This document shows, one piece after another, positions 1 through 7,294 of a stretch of 7,702 nucleotides of DNA (position 1 is the first letter of the stretch; each line of letters begins with the position of its first letter). A program made the position numbers and the translations under genes. This DNA comes from Euryarchaeota archaeon UBA13 (GTDB lineage: Archaea; Thermoplasmatota; Poseidoniia; Poseidoniales; Poseidoniaceae). Below the pieces are notes generated by a model. The model saw only the letters and a list, made by a program, of their open reading frames with translations. It did not search any database and was not told where the DNA came from. The DNA lies in contig DAHU01000102.1 of NCBI GenBank assembly GCA_002495945.1, forward strand, positions 1 through 7,702. Direction: 5' to 3'.

Positions 1-186
1 TAAATCACAAACTATGGCAGAGGACTGCGGATTATTCGACTTTAGTTCATTATCTAAATCTCTGAGTTGCGGAGAGTCCCTTGCCAACCCTACAATGACG
101 AACCCTCTGTTGGAAAGTAATTGGCAAATACTGCGACCAAGACCTTTCGATGCACCGGTTACCAAGTACACTTCACGACTATTCAT
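1..186 (-). CDS. Short-chain dehydrogenase/reductase, N-terminal part (runs off the window)
   Basis: Only the first 62 codons are present; the frame is open at the window edge. The protein begins MNSREVYLVTGASKGLGRSI. The TGASKGLG stretch (residues 10-17) is the TGxxxGxG cofactor loop of classical SDR enzymes, preceded by the first beta strand (VYLV). A second strand (FVIVGLAR, about 29-36) ends in an Arg, which in this family often favours NADP(H) over NAD(H). That is inference. The start ATG lies 7 bases beyond the stop of the DUF2237 gene, so the two are very probably co-transcribed; only a weak purine-rich stretch precedes it. The catalytic YxxxK region is outside the window, so the substrate cannot be judged. 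The family call is firm; a sepiapterin/benzil reductase-like subgroup is possible but unproven. Confidence 0.87.
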   Translation of the reverse strand, partial: MNSREVYLVTGASKGLGRSICQLLSNRGFVIVGLARDSPQLRDLDNELKSNNPQSSAIVCDL

Positions 187-193
187 CGTACCA

Positions 194-556
194 CTACTCT
201 GCATGCATTTCAAGCAATTCTAACGGAATAATTTGCAGTGCTTCTTCATGAGTTGCTTCTAAATTGACTGGACACGCTATGCCATTGTTAACAGCATCAA
301 GCCAGGTCCGTGCACAGACACACCATCGGTCACCTGGTTTCAGGCCTGGAAAATTGAAATGTGGCGCCGGAGTTATCAGGTCATTACCTTTAGATTTAGC
401 AAAATTAAGGAAACCTTCTGTCACAATACAGCAAACAACGTGTAAGCCTCTATCATTACTATCTGTGTTACAGCAACCATCGCGATACCACCCTGTTAGT
501 GGATCTTTCGAGCACTCTTGCAATTCCTTGCCCAGAACATTAACACTTGGATTCAT
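194..556 (-). CDS. DUF2237 family protein
   Basis: A 120-residue protein matching the DUF2237 pattern almost end to end: NVLG at 6-9, CSKDPLTGWYRDGCC (15-29), a GLHVVC strand (37-42), TEGFLNFAKSKGNDL (46-60), FPGLKPGDRWCVCA (69-82), and the closing EATHEEAL...PLELL. The family has no established biochemical role. Eight Cys are present (15, 28, 29, 42, 43, 79, 81, 95); the CC pair at 28-29 and the CxC at 79-81 are conserved in the family as I recall it. They could bind metal or be redox active, which is inference. No signal peptide or membrane segment is seen, so it is probably cytoplasmic. The start is well supported: TGAGGTGA (568-561), complementary to the 16S rRNA 3' end, sits 4 bases before the ATG. 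It is the middle gene of an operon, 25 bases after the 3-hydroxyacyl-CoA dehydrogenase and 7 bases before the SDR gene. Length is typical for the family. Confidence 0.93.
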   Translation of the reverse strand: MNPSVNVLGKELQECSKDPLTGWYRDGCCNTDSNDRGLHVVCCIVTEGFLNFAKSKGNDLITPAPHFNFPGLKPGDRWCVCARTWLDAVNNGIACPVNLEATHEEALQIIPLELLEMHAE

Positions 557-560
557 AGTT

Positions 561-568
561 TCACCTCA
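561..568 (-). promoter_or_regulatory. Strong Shine-Dalgarno site of the DUF2237 gene
   Basis: On the minus strand the bases read TGAGGTGA, followed by AACT and then the ATG at 556. This is nearly the full anti-16S sequence found in archaea (GGAGGTGAT). It lies in the 25-base gap after the dehydrogenase stop, so the DUF2237 gene is translated independently within the operon. It is the best ribosome binding site in the window; most other genes here have weak sites or none. Confidence 0.75.
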
Positions 569-581
569 GTTTGGACTTACA

Positions 582-1424
582 TTAATACTTGTAGAAACCT
601 TCACCCGATTTACGCCCCAATTTACCTTCAGCGACCATGCTTTTGAGTAACTCTGCTGGCGCGTATTTGTCGTCGTTGAGACCCTCATGTAGTACATTCA
701 TGATGTGTAGCACGGTATCCAATCCGATTAAATCCGATAGAGCAAGTGGTCCAATTGGATGATTCATTCCCAACTTCATAATGCCATCAATTGCTGCAGG
801 TTCGGCTACCCCTTCCTGTAGAGTTAGGATTGCCTCATTCAACATTGGGCAGAGAATTCTGTTAGAGATGAAACCTGGAGAATCATTACAAGACAATGCA
901 GTTTTACCCATTTTTTCTGCTGCTCCAACAACGGCAGAATTGGTTGCTTCGCTTGTTTGGTCGCCATTAATTATCTCTACAAGTTTCATAATCGGGACAG
1001 GGTTCATGAAATGCATACCAATGACTTTATCGGGACGACTTGTTGCATTAGCAATAGTAGATATTGAAATTGATGAAGTATTAGAGGCGAGAATACACTC
1101 TGGTTTGCAGATTTCATCTAATTCAGAAAATATGGACGTTTTCAAATCCAATATTTCAGGAACTGCCTCAACAACCAAATCAACATCAGCACATTCAGAT
1201 CTATCTGTAGTGGTAGATATGCGAGCAAGGGTATTATCAGCGTCTAATTGACTCATTCTTTCTTTTGAAACCAACTTAGATAGCGATTTTTGAATGGTAG
1301 CCATACCTCTATCAACAAATTCTTGCTTTATGTCTATCATCAAAACCTCGTATCCTGCACTTGCGGCAACCTGCGCAATTCCGTTGCCCATTTGTCCAGC
1401 ACCAATAACTGCTATTTTCTCCAT
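582..1424 (-). CDS. hbd: 3-hydroxybutyryl-CoA (3-hydroxyacyl-CoA) dehydrogenase
   Basis: A 280-residue, full-length enzyme that oxidises (S)-3-hydroxyacyl-CoA to 3-oxoacyl-CoA with NAD+, or runs in reverse. The N-terminal Rossmann domain has GAGQMG at 8-13 (GxGxxG) and Asp31 at the end of strand 2, the usual NAD-selecting acid. Catalytic and binding residues all align, with a constant offset of 20 from the human enzyme: Ser117 in SNTSS, His138 in GMHFMNP, Glu150 in KLVEII and Asn188 in FISNRI. The all-alpha C-terminal domain (about 185-280) includes the [14 protein letters not shown] segment and ends in the typical [11 protein letters not shown]. The single-function length separates it from the large multifunctional FadB/FadJ proteins. 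It is the first gene of a leftward operon with DUF2237 and an SDR. The role is fatty acid beta-oxidation or C4 acyl metabolism in the cytoplasm; chain-length preference cannot be read from sequence. No strong ribosome binding site precedes the ATG. Confidence 0.96.
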   Translation of the reverse strand: MEKIAVIGAGQMGNGIAQVAASAGYEVLMIDIKQEFVDRGMATIQKSLSKLVSKERMSQLDADNTLARISTTTDRSECADVDLVVEAVPEILDLKTSIFSELDEICKPECILASNTSSISISTIANATSRPDKVIGMHFMNPVPIMKLVEIINGDQTSEATNSAVVGAAEKMGKTALSCNDSPGFISNRILCPMLNEAILTLQEGVAEPAAIDGIMKLGMNHPIGPLALSDLIGLDTVLHIMNVLHEGLNDDKYAPAELLKSMVAEGKLGRKSGEGFYKY

Positions 1425-1514
1425 ACCCTATCGCCTTTGGCCAACGGCACGAGCCTATTGAATGTGCGCATTGTCGGGGAAAATGTTATCATCAAAATCT
1501 AATTGTTATTATCA
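1425..1514. promoter_or_regulatory. Divergent intergenic region between the dehydrogenase operon and the zinc-ribbon membrane protein
   Basis: This 90-base gap must hold promoters for both directions. On the plus side, the AT-rich run 1480-1512 leads directly into the ATG at 1515 with no Shine-Dalgarno sequence, which suggests a leaderless or very short-leader transcript. A small inverted repeat, AATG-TGCG-CATT, lies at 1461-1472 and could be an operator, but it is short enough to occur by chance. No convincing TATA box was found for the minus-strand operon. Confidence 0.35.
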
Positions 1515-2810
1515 ATGGTAGAGATTCTATGTCCTCATTGTGACGGCGAAATAGAGTTGGATGACGATGCGTCAGGTGAATTTGAATGTCCGCTTTGTGA
1601 TGGCGAATTCGAATGGAACATGGATGATGAATCATATGAATCTGGAAATTACTCTGATGATGTAATAATTACAACTGATTTTAGAGAAATGCCTGCGGTT
1701 CCTAAAGTTGCTGGAATCGCATTCTGTGTGTGGATGGTACTGGTAATAGGCATGGGATTAATGGCAATGATTGGTGGAATTATGTTAAATTCTGCTGAAT
1801 CTAGTTTGGGAACAGGAACCAGCTTTGGGGCCATTTTCATTATCATTTCTATTGTTATTCTCGGAATTGGCGGTGCCGGAATGGTGTTTGGAATCAAAGT
1901 AGCTAAAGATGAAGATTTCATGTCCCTAATTATCATTACGATTATTTCTGGAGTTCTGTTTTTATTCAATATCTTCGGATTTGAAGATGCTGCGGACATA
2001 CCTATGCTCATAATAGCAGCAGGGTTTGTAATTGGCAATATGTGCTGTATATTCGTACCAATTCTCAAAGCTCAATTTACTGGAGTTTTGATCTCCAAGG
2101 AAGGTCGCGCTCCACGGAAACCTATGGCCAATGAATTTGACAAAACCAAACCGATTCATCCGTTTGAATGGGTTGGACATGCACTTTCAATTGTTTCACT
2201 GATTGTCATAATTATCTGCTTGACATCAAGTTCTCTTTATACGGTAACAATAACTGAGGAAATCTTTGAAGGAAGTGATTCTTCAATTGAGATAATCATG
2301 GGAATGGGAGAACCAAACTTTGGAGTATTTTCGTTGTTCCTTGACACTGCTAGTTATGGTGAAATAGTTAGCCAAATGGAATCTGAATATGAATTAGATT
2401 GCGTACAGGATAGTAGCTCATACTGTTCAGATTTAGAAGAAGAACTGGACTACTGGAAAGGCTGGAGAACGTCAACGCTCATTTTGAAGATAATTGTGAT
2501 TGTTAGTCTTGTTGTTGCAATAGTTGGAATCATTTCGAGAATTGCCGCCCTATTAGCCAACTTTGGCGCAATAGAATTCCCAGACAAAGGCTACATTCTT
2601 AATGACAACATAAGAAAATTCTCTCCATTTATATCTTCAATATTGATGTTTATCGGTATTATTTTGTTCATGATAATGCAACCAGGAACTGGCCCAGACG
2701 GTTTTTGGGGAAATGATGTAGATGGTAGTTTCGGATTCATAATCTGGTTGGTGTTAATCTATTCGATTATTGTGCCAATAGTGTCTAAATTTGAAGTCGA
2801 CTTTTCGTAA
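1515..2810 (+). CDS. Zinc-ribbon multi-pass membrane protein, function unknown
   Basis: A 431-residue protein starting at ATG 1515; an upstream in-frame TTG at 1503 adds only four residues and is less likely. Residues 6-28 form a zinc ribbon, CPHC(6-9)...CPLC(25-28), with acidic spacers. About eight hydrophobic helices follow, near 66-92, 104-128, 136-156, 162-184, 223-245, 321-349, 370-389 and 406-425. The positive-inside rule fits: with the ribbon in the cytoplasm, the basic loop 185-222 (KEGRAPRKP region) is also inside, while the acidic loop 246-320 faces out. That outer loop has two Cys (296 and 304) that could form a disulfide. N-terminal CPxC ribbons on multi-pass membrane proteins are common in Marine Group II genomes as I recall. 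I do not recognise a transport or enzymatic motif, so no substrate is proposed. It stands alone on the plus strand and ends 5 bases before the 3' CCA of the convergent tRNA gene. Confidence 0.85.
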   Translation: MVEILCPHCDGEIELDDDASGEFECPLCDGEFEWNMDDESYESGNYSDDVIITTDFREMPAVPKVAGIAFCVWMVLVIGMGLMAMIGGIMLNSAESSLGTGTSFGAIFIIISIVILGIGGAGMVFGIKVAKDEDFMSLIIITIISGVLFLFNIFGFEDAADIPMLIIAAGFVIGNMCCIFVPILKAQFTGVLISKEGRAPRKPMANEFDKTKPIHPFEWVGHALSIVSLIVIIICLTSSSLYTVTITEEIFEGSDSSIEIIMGMGEPNFGVFSLFLDTASYGEIVSQMESEYELDCVQDSSSYCSDLEEELDYWKGWRTSTLILKIIVIVSLVVAIVGIISRIAALLANFGAIEFPDKGYILNDNIRKFSPFISSILMFIGIILFMIMQPGTGPDGFWGNDVDGSFGFIIWLVLIYSIIVPIVSKFEVDFS

Positions 2811-2815
2811 GTCGA
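2797..2815. terminator. Perfect 7-bp hairpin at the convergent end of the membrane-protein gene and tRNA-Gln
   Basis: TCGACTT (2797-2803) pairs with AAGTCGA (2809-2815) around the loop TTCGT. The right arm contains the last two bases of the plus-strand stop codon (2808-2810). On the minus strand the stem begins immediately after the encoded CCA of the tRNA. The position fits a bidirectional 3'-end or processing signal. No U-rich tract follows on either strand, so intrinsic termination is not assured. Confidence 0.4.
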
Positions 2816-2818
2816 TGG

Positions 2819-2891
2819 TAGCCCGAGTCGGATTTGAACCGACGTCGGCGGGACCAAAACCCACCATGATGGACCCCTACACTATCGGGCT
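2819..2891 (-). tRNA. trnQ: tRNA-Gln (anticodon UUG)
   Basis: The minus strand folds into a full cloverleaf of 73 bases. The acceptor stem AGCCCGA/TCGGGCT has seven pairs with A1-U72. A weak D arm (three pairs) encloses a GGGG-containing loop. The anticodon stem GTGGG/CCCGC (one G-U pair) holds the loop TTTTGGT with anticodon UUG (codon CAA). The variable loop has four bases, and the T arm is GTCGG-TTCAAAT-CCGAC. The discriminator is A73 and a CCA is encoded in the DNA (2818-2816). There is no intron. The A1-U72 pair fits archaeal tRNA-Gln; in most archaea this tRNA is first charged with Glu and then amidated by GatDE. It lies 46 bases downstream of the HD-domain gene on the same strand, with no clear TATA box of its own. 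Confidence 0.95.
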
Positions 2892-2937
2892 GGGTAGTTA
2901 GCGGGACACGCACTAGTTTTTGTCCTTGTCGGAAGAA

Positions 2938-3411
2938 TCACTCTAAAATTTCCAACAAGTCAGCATCTGAAATTTTGGCTTTGGCACTAACAAGAAACTC
3001 TGACAAGTCCAAGCCCTGTTCGTTTTGATAGAGTATTGCCTGCAGTCCCATGTCAAGTTTGTCTATCTGTTTTACAAATTTGGCTTCTTTGCTTTCTCCA
3101 ATCTCATACTCTTCGAACCATCCAAGCCATTCAGGAGCTAACTGTTTCATTGCATCATGTTCCAGTTTAGCTTTGTTAGTTGTATCATCATGCGGTGTTA
3201 AATCACCAACTATAATCTCTGGTAAATCATGAACCAAACACATCGAGAGTACTTTCATCAAATCCAATTCTTCTGGTGCAAGACGCAGGGCTAAAATCGC
3301 CATACCCCAAGAATGGGCGGCTACTGATTCTGGATTCTCAACATTTGATCTTACCCATCCAGTACGCGGAAGTTGTTTCAAGGCAAGATAGTCTAATAAT
3401 CGGTCTCGCAT
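2938..3411 (-). CDS. HD-domain nucleotide phosphohydrolase, YfbR/HDDC2 type (5'-deoxynucleotidase-like)
   Basis: A 157-residue protein from the ATG at 3411, where similarity to the family begins (MRDRLLDYLALKQLPRTGWV). The frame is open 23 codons further upstream, but that stretch would enter the divergent neighbour and looks non-native. Visible motifs are GWVRSNVENPESVAAHSW (18-35) with His33, LVHDLPEIIVGDLTP (59-73) with the His61-Asp62 pair, Glu65 and Asp70, and QIDKLD (115-120) with the last metal ligand, probably Asp117. This is the H...HD...D metal site of YfbR and human HDDC2, which dephosphorylate deoxyribonucleoside 5'-monophosphates using a divalent metal. Family length is about 160-200 residues, so the protein is complete. 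It is transcribed divergently from the AlkA-like glycosylase across 50 bases. Substrate specificity is inferred from the family, not shown. Confidence 0.88.
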   Translation of the reverse strand: MRDRLLDYLALKQLPRTGWVRSNVENPESVAAHSWGMAILALRLAPEELDLMKVLSMCLVHDLPEIIVGDLTPHDDTTNKAKLEHDAMKQLAPEWLGWFEEYEIGESKEAKFVKQIDKLDMGLQAILYQNEQGLDLSEFLVSAKAKISDADLLEILE

Positions 3412-3461
3412 GGTTGTGGGTACATGCAAGAGGTCAAAACCTAAACGGAGTTTTGCTTGAC
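3412..3461. promoter_or_regulatory. Divergent promoter region between the HD phosphohydrolase and the DNA glycosylase
   Basis: This 50-base gap separates two start codons facing away from each other. It includes the inverted repeat CAAAAC (3435-3440) / GTTTTG (3450-3455) with a 9-base spacer, which could be an operator. A GGAG at 3447-3450 lies 11 bases before the glycosylase ATG and may be a weak ribosome binding site. No clear TATA box is visible for either direction, so the exact promoters are uncertain. Confidence 0.35.
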
Positions 3462-4073
3462 ATGGAGAAAGGAAAACCACGATGGTGGGATGACGCTGTG
3501 GAATTCCTAAAACAGGATGATTTACTGGCTGAGGTGGTCAAAAAATATCCGGATGGTTCACTTGAAGGCAAGGGCGAGTTGTTTGAAACCACGATACGTT
3601 CCATAGTAGGACAACAAATTTCGGTTATTGCATCTGACGCCATATGGGGCAGATTAGTTGCCATGCTTGGAAAACCTACACCCGAAAATGTGCTTAAATT
3701 TACTGAAGAAGAACTGGCTTCTTGTGGATTAACTAGGCCGAAAGCCAGTTACATCTACGGACTTGCAAGAGATTCAGAAACACTGCTCAATCAAGACTGG
3801 AGTAATATGACAGACGAGGCTATCAAACAACATCTTGTCAAATTTCGCGGGATTGGCCCTTGGACTGCTGAGATGATGTTGATGTTCTCTTTTATGCGTC
3901 CCGATATATTCAGTATTGGCGACATTGGCTTAGTCAAAGCAGTGAAAATACTAGTCCCAGAGGTCGAGTCAAAAGATTCTATAGAAAAAATTGCAGAGCG
4001 CTGGTCACCGTACAGAACTGCTGCATCTTGGTATCTCTGGCGGATGATTGACCCCGTTCCAGTTGGTTATTGA
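3462..4073 (+). CDS. alkA: DNA-3-methyladenine glycosylase II, AlkA-like (HhH-GPD family)
   Basis: A 203-residue base excision repair enzyme. It removes alkylated bases such as 3-methyladenine from DNA and leaves an abasic site. The HhH-GPD fold is clear: FETTIRSIVGQQIS (41-53) is the conserved helix start, FRGIGPWTAEM (128-138) is the helix-hairpin-helix that binds the DNA backbone, and FSIGDIGLVKA (150-160) carries the catalytic Asp154. The C-terminus (WSPYRTAASWYLWR) is the usual AlkA closing helix. There is no Cys cluster like the iron-sulfur motif of MutY/Nth, which argues against those subfamilies. The enzyme is shorter than E. coli AlkA (about 280) because the N-terminal domain is missing, as in many archaeal and Gram-positive members. 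ATG 3462 was chosen because residues encoded upstream in the same frame overlap the divergent HD gene and look unrelated to the family. The last 7 bases overlap the 3' end of the convergent gene. Confidence 0.92.
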   Translation: MEKGKPRWWDDAVEFLKQDDLLAEVVKKYPDGSLEGKGELFETTIRSIVGQQISVIASDAIWGRLVAMLGKPTPENVLKFTEEELASCGLTRPKASYIYGLARDSETLLNQDWSNMTDEAIKQHLVKFRGIGPWTAEMMLMFSFMRPDIFSIGDIGLVKAVKILVPEVESKDSIEKIAERWSPYRTAASWYLWRMIDPVPVGY

Positions 4074-4723
4074 CATAAAGACGGTTTGTCCGATTCATAT
4101 TTAGGTGCATTAATTCCGTACTCGAAGCTGTTCTTGGCAGTTGAAGTTTTTAGTAAAAGAGAACATGAGTTTTCGGCTAATTCTTGCTCTTCGTCGTCAA
4201 TCGTAACCGAATTCCAAATCCACCACATAGCCTGCTCATCATCGGTAAAAGAGATTTCAACCGTTTGAACAATTATTGTGGTGTAAGATTGTTGATTTTC
4301 AATGACCTGAACTGTCGAAAACATTGTCAAAATATCTCCATCAATTGACCATGTTGAACCGGGGTAGATTTCGTTTGAAAAGTCACCGTTGGATTCAAAC
4401 TCCAACTCTTGACCATCTGACTTTAACCAAGTTCCCTCAATTGGTTCTGTCGATTGAGGTATCATGAAGATGATAACAACAGCAGAGACTAACAAGGCAC
4501 CGACTGCAATTGCGTACATGATATTCTTCTGTTTAACAAAATCAACGACTTGTTTTGATAATGGATGTCCAGTAATTTCACCCAGCTTGTCGGAGAAAGT
4601 TGAGGTTGGAGTTTGGGTGGGGTAATATGCTTGAAATTGAGTAGCAGATGTAGGGTGGGAAGTACCATCCGGTGAAACGTTTGGGTTTGCATTGCCAGCC
4701 CCACCATCCGTTCCCATGCTCAT
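4067..4723 (-). CDS. Single-pass membrane protein with a lipocalin-like exterior domain, function unknown
   Basis: A 218-residue protein from the ATG at 4723. Residues 1-67 form a Gly/Pro/Ser/Thr/Gln-rich, probably disordered segment (with a second ATG two codons in). One hydrophobic helix follows at about 68-89 (MYAIAVGALLVSAVVIIFMI), then a beta-rich domain at 95-190. That domain opens with EGTWLKSDGQELEFESNGDF and STWSIDGDILTM, resembling the GTW...dG..l.F...G.f repeats of small lipocalin-like domains; this is by eye only. Type II topology, with the C-terminal domain outside, is likely because KQK precedes the helix. Upstream extension is possible (the frame is open to 4843) but would overlap the zinc-finger gene, which ends 19 bases before this start; a weak GAGTGA lies in the gap. 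Its 3' end overlaps the glycosylase stop by 7 bases. The function is not recognised. Confidence 0.8.
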   Translation of the reverse strand: MSMGTDGGAGNANPNVSPDGTSHPTSATQFQAYYPTQTPTSTFSDKLGEITGHPLSKQVVDFVKQKNIMYAIAVGALLVSAVVIIFMIPQSTEPIEGTWLKSDGQELEFESNGDFSNEIYPGSTWSIDGDILTMFSTVQVIENQQSYTTIIVQTVEISFTDDEQAMWWIWNSVTIDDEEQELAENSCSLLLKTSTAKNSFEYGINAPKYESDKPSLCQ

Positions 4724-4742
4724 AATTCTCACTCTACAATGT

Positions 4743-5033
4743 TTAAAGTTGCCTAAAAATATCAATCTGATTTTGCGAACGAACAGTTTCAGACAGCGGA
4801 CATCTTTTACAAGCTGATTTATTTCGCCTTTTGTATTTTTCACAGCACTCTGATTTTACTTTTTTCTTGGATTTTTTTTGCTTTTTCCTTTGATATTCAA
4901 GATAATCCGAATTTTCTACAAGGTTGACTATTGATAAGTTCATTGACTCTGGATTAAGATCGCTATCACTGCAAGCAGGACATGTTGCCCATCTCGTTTC
5001 AATGTGGCTGTCACAAATATCACAACCTTCCAT
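4743..5033 (-). CDS. Small Cys-rich zinc-finger-like protein, function unknown
   Basis: A 96-residue protein. The N-terminus has CDIC (4-7) and CPAC (18-21), a compact zinc-ribbon pair with 10 residues between. A Lys-rich linker (about 49-61, RKKQKKSKKKVK) leads to a second Cys group: CC at 63-64, then C75 and C78 in ACKRCPL. The two groups could bind one zinc each; the basic linker suggests nucleic-acid or ribosome contact, which is inference. The frame also allows a GTG start at 5057, eight codons earlier. ATG 5033 is preferred because a TATA-like AAATATTC (5069-5062) lies about 33 bases upstream, which would place transcription just before the ATG. It is transcribed before the single-pass membrane protein with a 19-base gap, probably as one operon. 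I do not recognise a named family. Confidence 0.78.
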   Translation of the reverse strand: MEGCDICDSHIETRWATCPACSDSDLNPESMNLSIVNLVENSDYLEYQRKKQKKSKKKVKSECCEKYKRRNKSACKRCPLSETVRSQNQIDIFRQL

Positions 5034-5126
5034 CGACTTGCTACGAATTAGGGACACCTAAGAATATTTCGGGCCCCCTAAGGATAATTACTAAATGTAG
5101 CAGGTTTGTGGAAACATTCGTCGCCT
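5034..5126. promoter_or_regulatory. Divergent promoter region with repeated CCTAAG boxes
   Basis: This gap separates the zinc-finger gene (minus) from the repeat surface protein (plus). Two copies of a 14-base element, CCTAAGAATATTTC (5057-5070) and CCTAAGGATAATTA (5077-5090), match at 11 of 14 positions and are exactly 20 bases apart, about two helical turns. A reverse TTAGG sits at 5048-5052. The AT halves resemble TATA boxes: ATAATTA would place plus-strand transcription around 5112, shortly before ATG 5127, and the complement of the first copy suits the minus-strand gene. The boxes may therefore be core promoters, operator sites or both. Confidence 0.45.
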
Positions 5127-6760
<1,634 letters not shown>

Positions 6761-6764
<4 letters not shown>

Positions 6765-7231
6765 GTTCGATAAAAAACATTCTAGATATGGATTTAAGAA
6801 AAATCCTCAACCCGAAATTTTGGCTATTAGTAGTATTGATTTCGCACACCATAGTTGGGACATTGGTGCCCCTACTAACCACAGATTTTGATAGTGTTGA
6901 GTTCCAAGCAGCCTCCTATGGATTAGTTATTTCCGTAGTTCTTGCCAGCATATATTTTATGACTGAAGGACAAACACAAGCACGTCTTACTGCAACGATT
7001 GCTGGTGCAACACTGGTTTGGATTCTAGTTACACTCGTTGCAAACCCAGCGAATAATTTTGATCTTAGTGTCAATTTTGAGCCACCTTTTCTCTATAAGT
7101 TCTCATTCGATATCGAACTTGCACCACCAATAATCGTTTGGGCAATGCTAACATTAAGCGGTATTACATATTGGAATTGTGAAACAAAATCAGCGGTCAA
7201 AGAAGCAAACCTTGACGACAATGCGAACTGA
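6761..7231 (+). CDS. Four-helix integral membrane protein coupled to the repeat protein, function unknown
   Basis: A 156-residue protein. It has a basic N-terminus (MSSIKNILDMDLRKILNPKF) followed by four hydrophobic helices at about 21-39, 53-71, 74-95 and 118-137. The C-terminal tail of about 18 residues is hydrophilic. Both ends are predicted to be cytoplasmic. A loop at 96-117 (NPANNFDLSVNFEPPFLYKF) would face the outside. The start is firm: ATGA overlaps the stop of the TSP3 protein by four bases and GGAGG lies 7 bases upstream. The tight coupling suggests the two products act together, for example as a membrane base or export/anchor partner for the stalk; this is inference from position only. 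I recognise no family, no charged residue pattern typical of a transporter and no catalytic motif. Confidence 0.88.
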
Positions 7232-7261
7232 TTGACGCAAAAATAACCTAATGTAGACAAA

Positions 7262-7294
7262 TCATTTAACATATAATCGATAGGTAGGACTACC
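7262..7294 (+). promoter_or_regulatory. TATA-like promoter before the coiled-coil gene
   Basis: TTTAACATATAAT (7265-7277) is a good archaeal TATA-like element centred about 23-25 bases before the ATG at 7295, a spacing that would give a leaderless or nearly leaderless mRNA. Between them, GGTAG-GA-CTACC (7283-7294) forms a short inverted repeat next to the start codon. There is no strong Shine-Dalgarno sequence. Confidence 0.5.

Noticed and set aside
264..650. Plus-strand open frame of 128 codons
   Set aside because: It lies opposite the DUF2237 gene and the end of the 3-hydroxyacyl-CoA dehydrogenase, both supported by strong family motifs.
781..1251. Plus-strand open frame of 156 codons
   Set aside because: It is antisense to the conserved catalytic region of the dehydrogenase and shows no domain.
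2851..2870. Possible intron in the tRNA-Gln anticodon region
   Set aside because: The anticodon stem and 7-base loop are complete without any insertion.
3276..3461. Longer N-terminus for the DNA glycosylase
   Set aside because: This stretch is antisense to the well-supported HD gene and does not look like an AlkA N-terminal domain.
3412..3480. Longer N-terminus for the HD-domain protein
   Set aside because: The extra 23 residues overlap the start of the divergent glycosylase and do not resemble the family; homology begins at the ATG at 3411.
4067..4073. Seven-base overlap of two convergent genes as a possible frameshift or error
   Set aside because: Both proteins end naturally at their family or frame ends; short convergent overlaps are common in compact genomes.
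4724..4843. Forty-residue N-terminal extension of the single-pass membrane protein
   Set aside because: It overlaps the Cys-rich zinc-finger gene in another frame and has no better start signal; the ATG at 4723 fits the 19-base intergenic gap.
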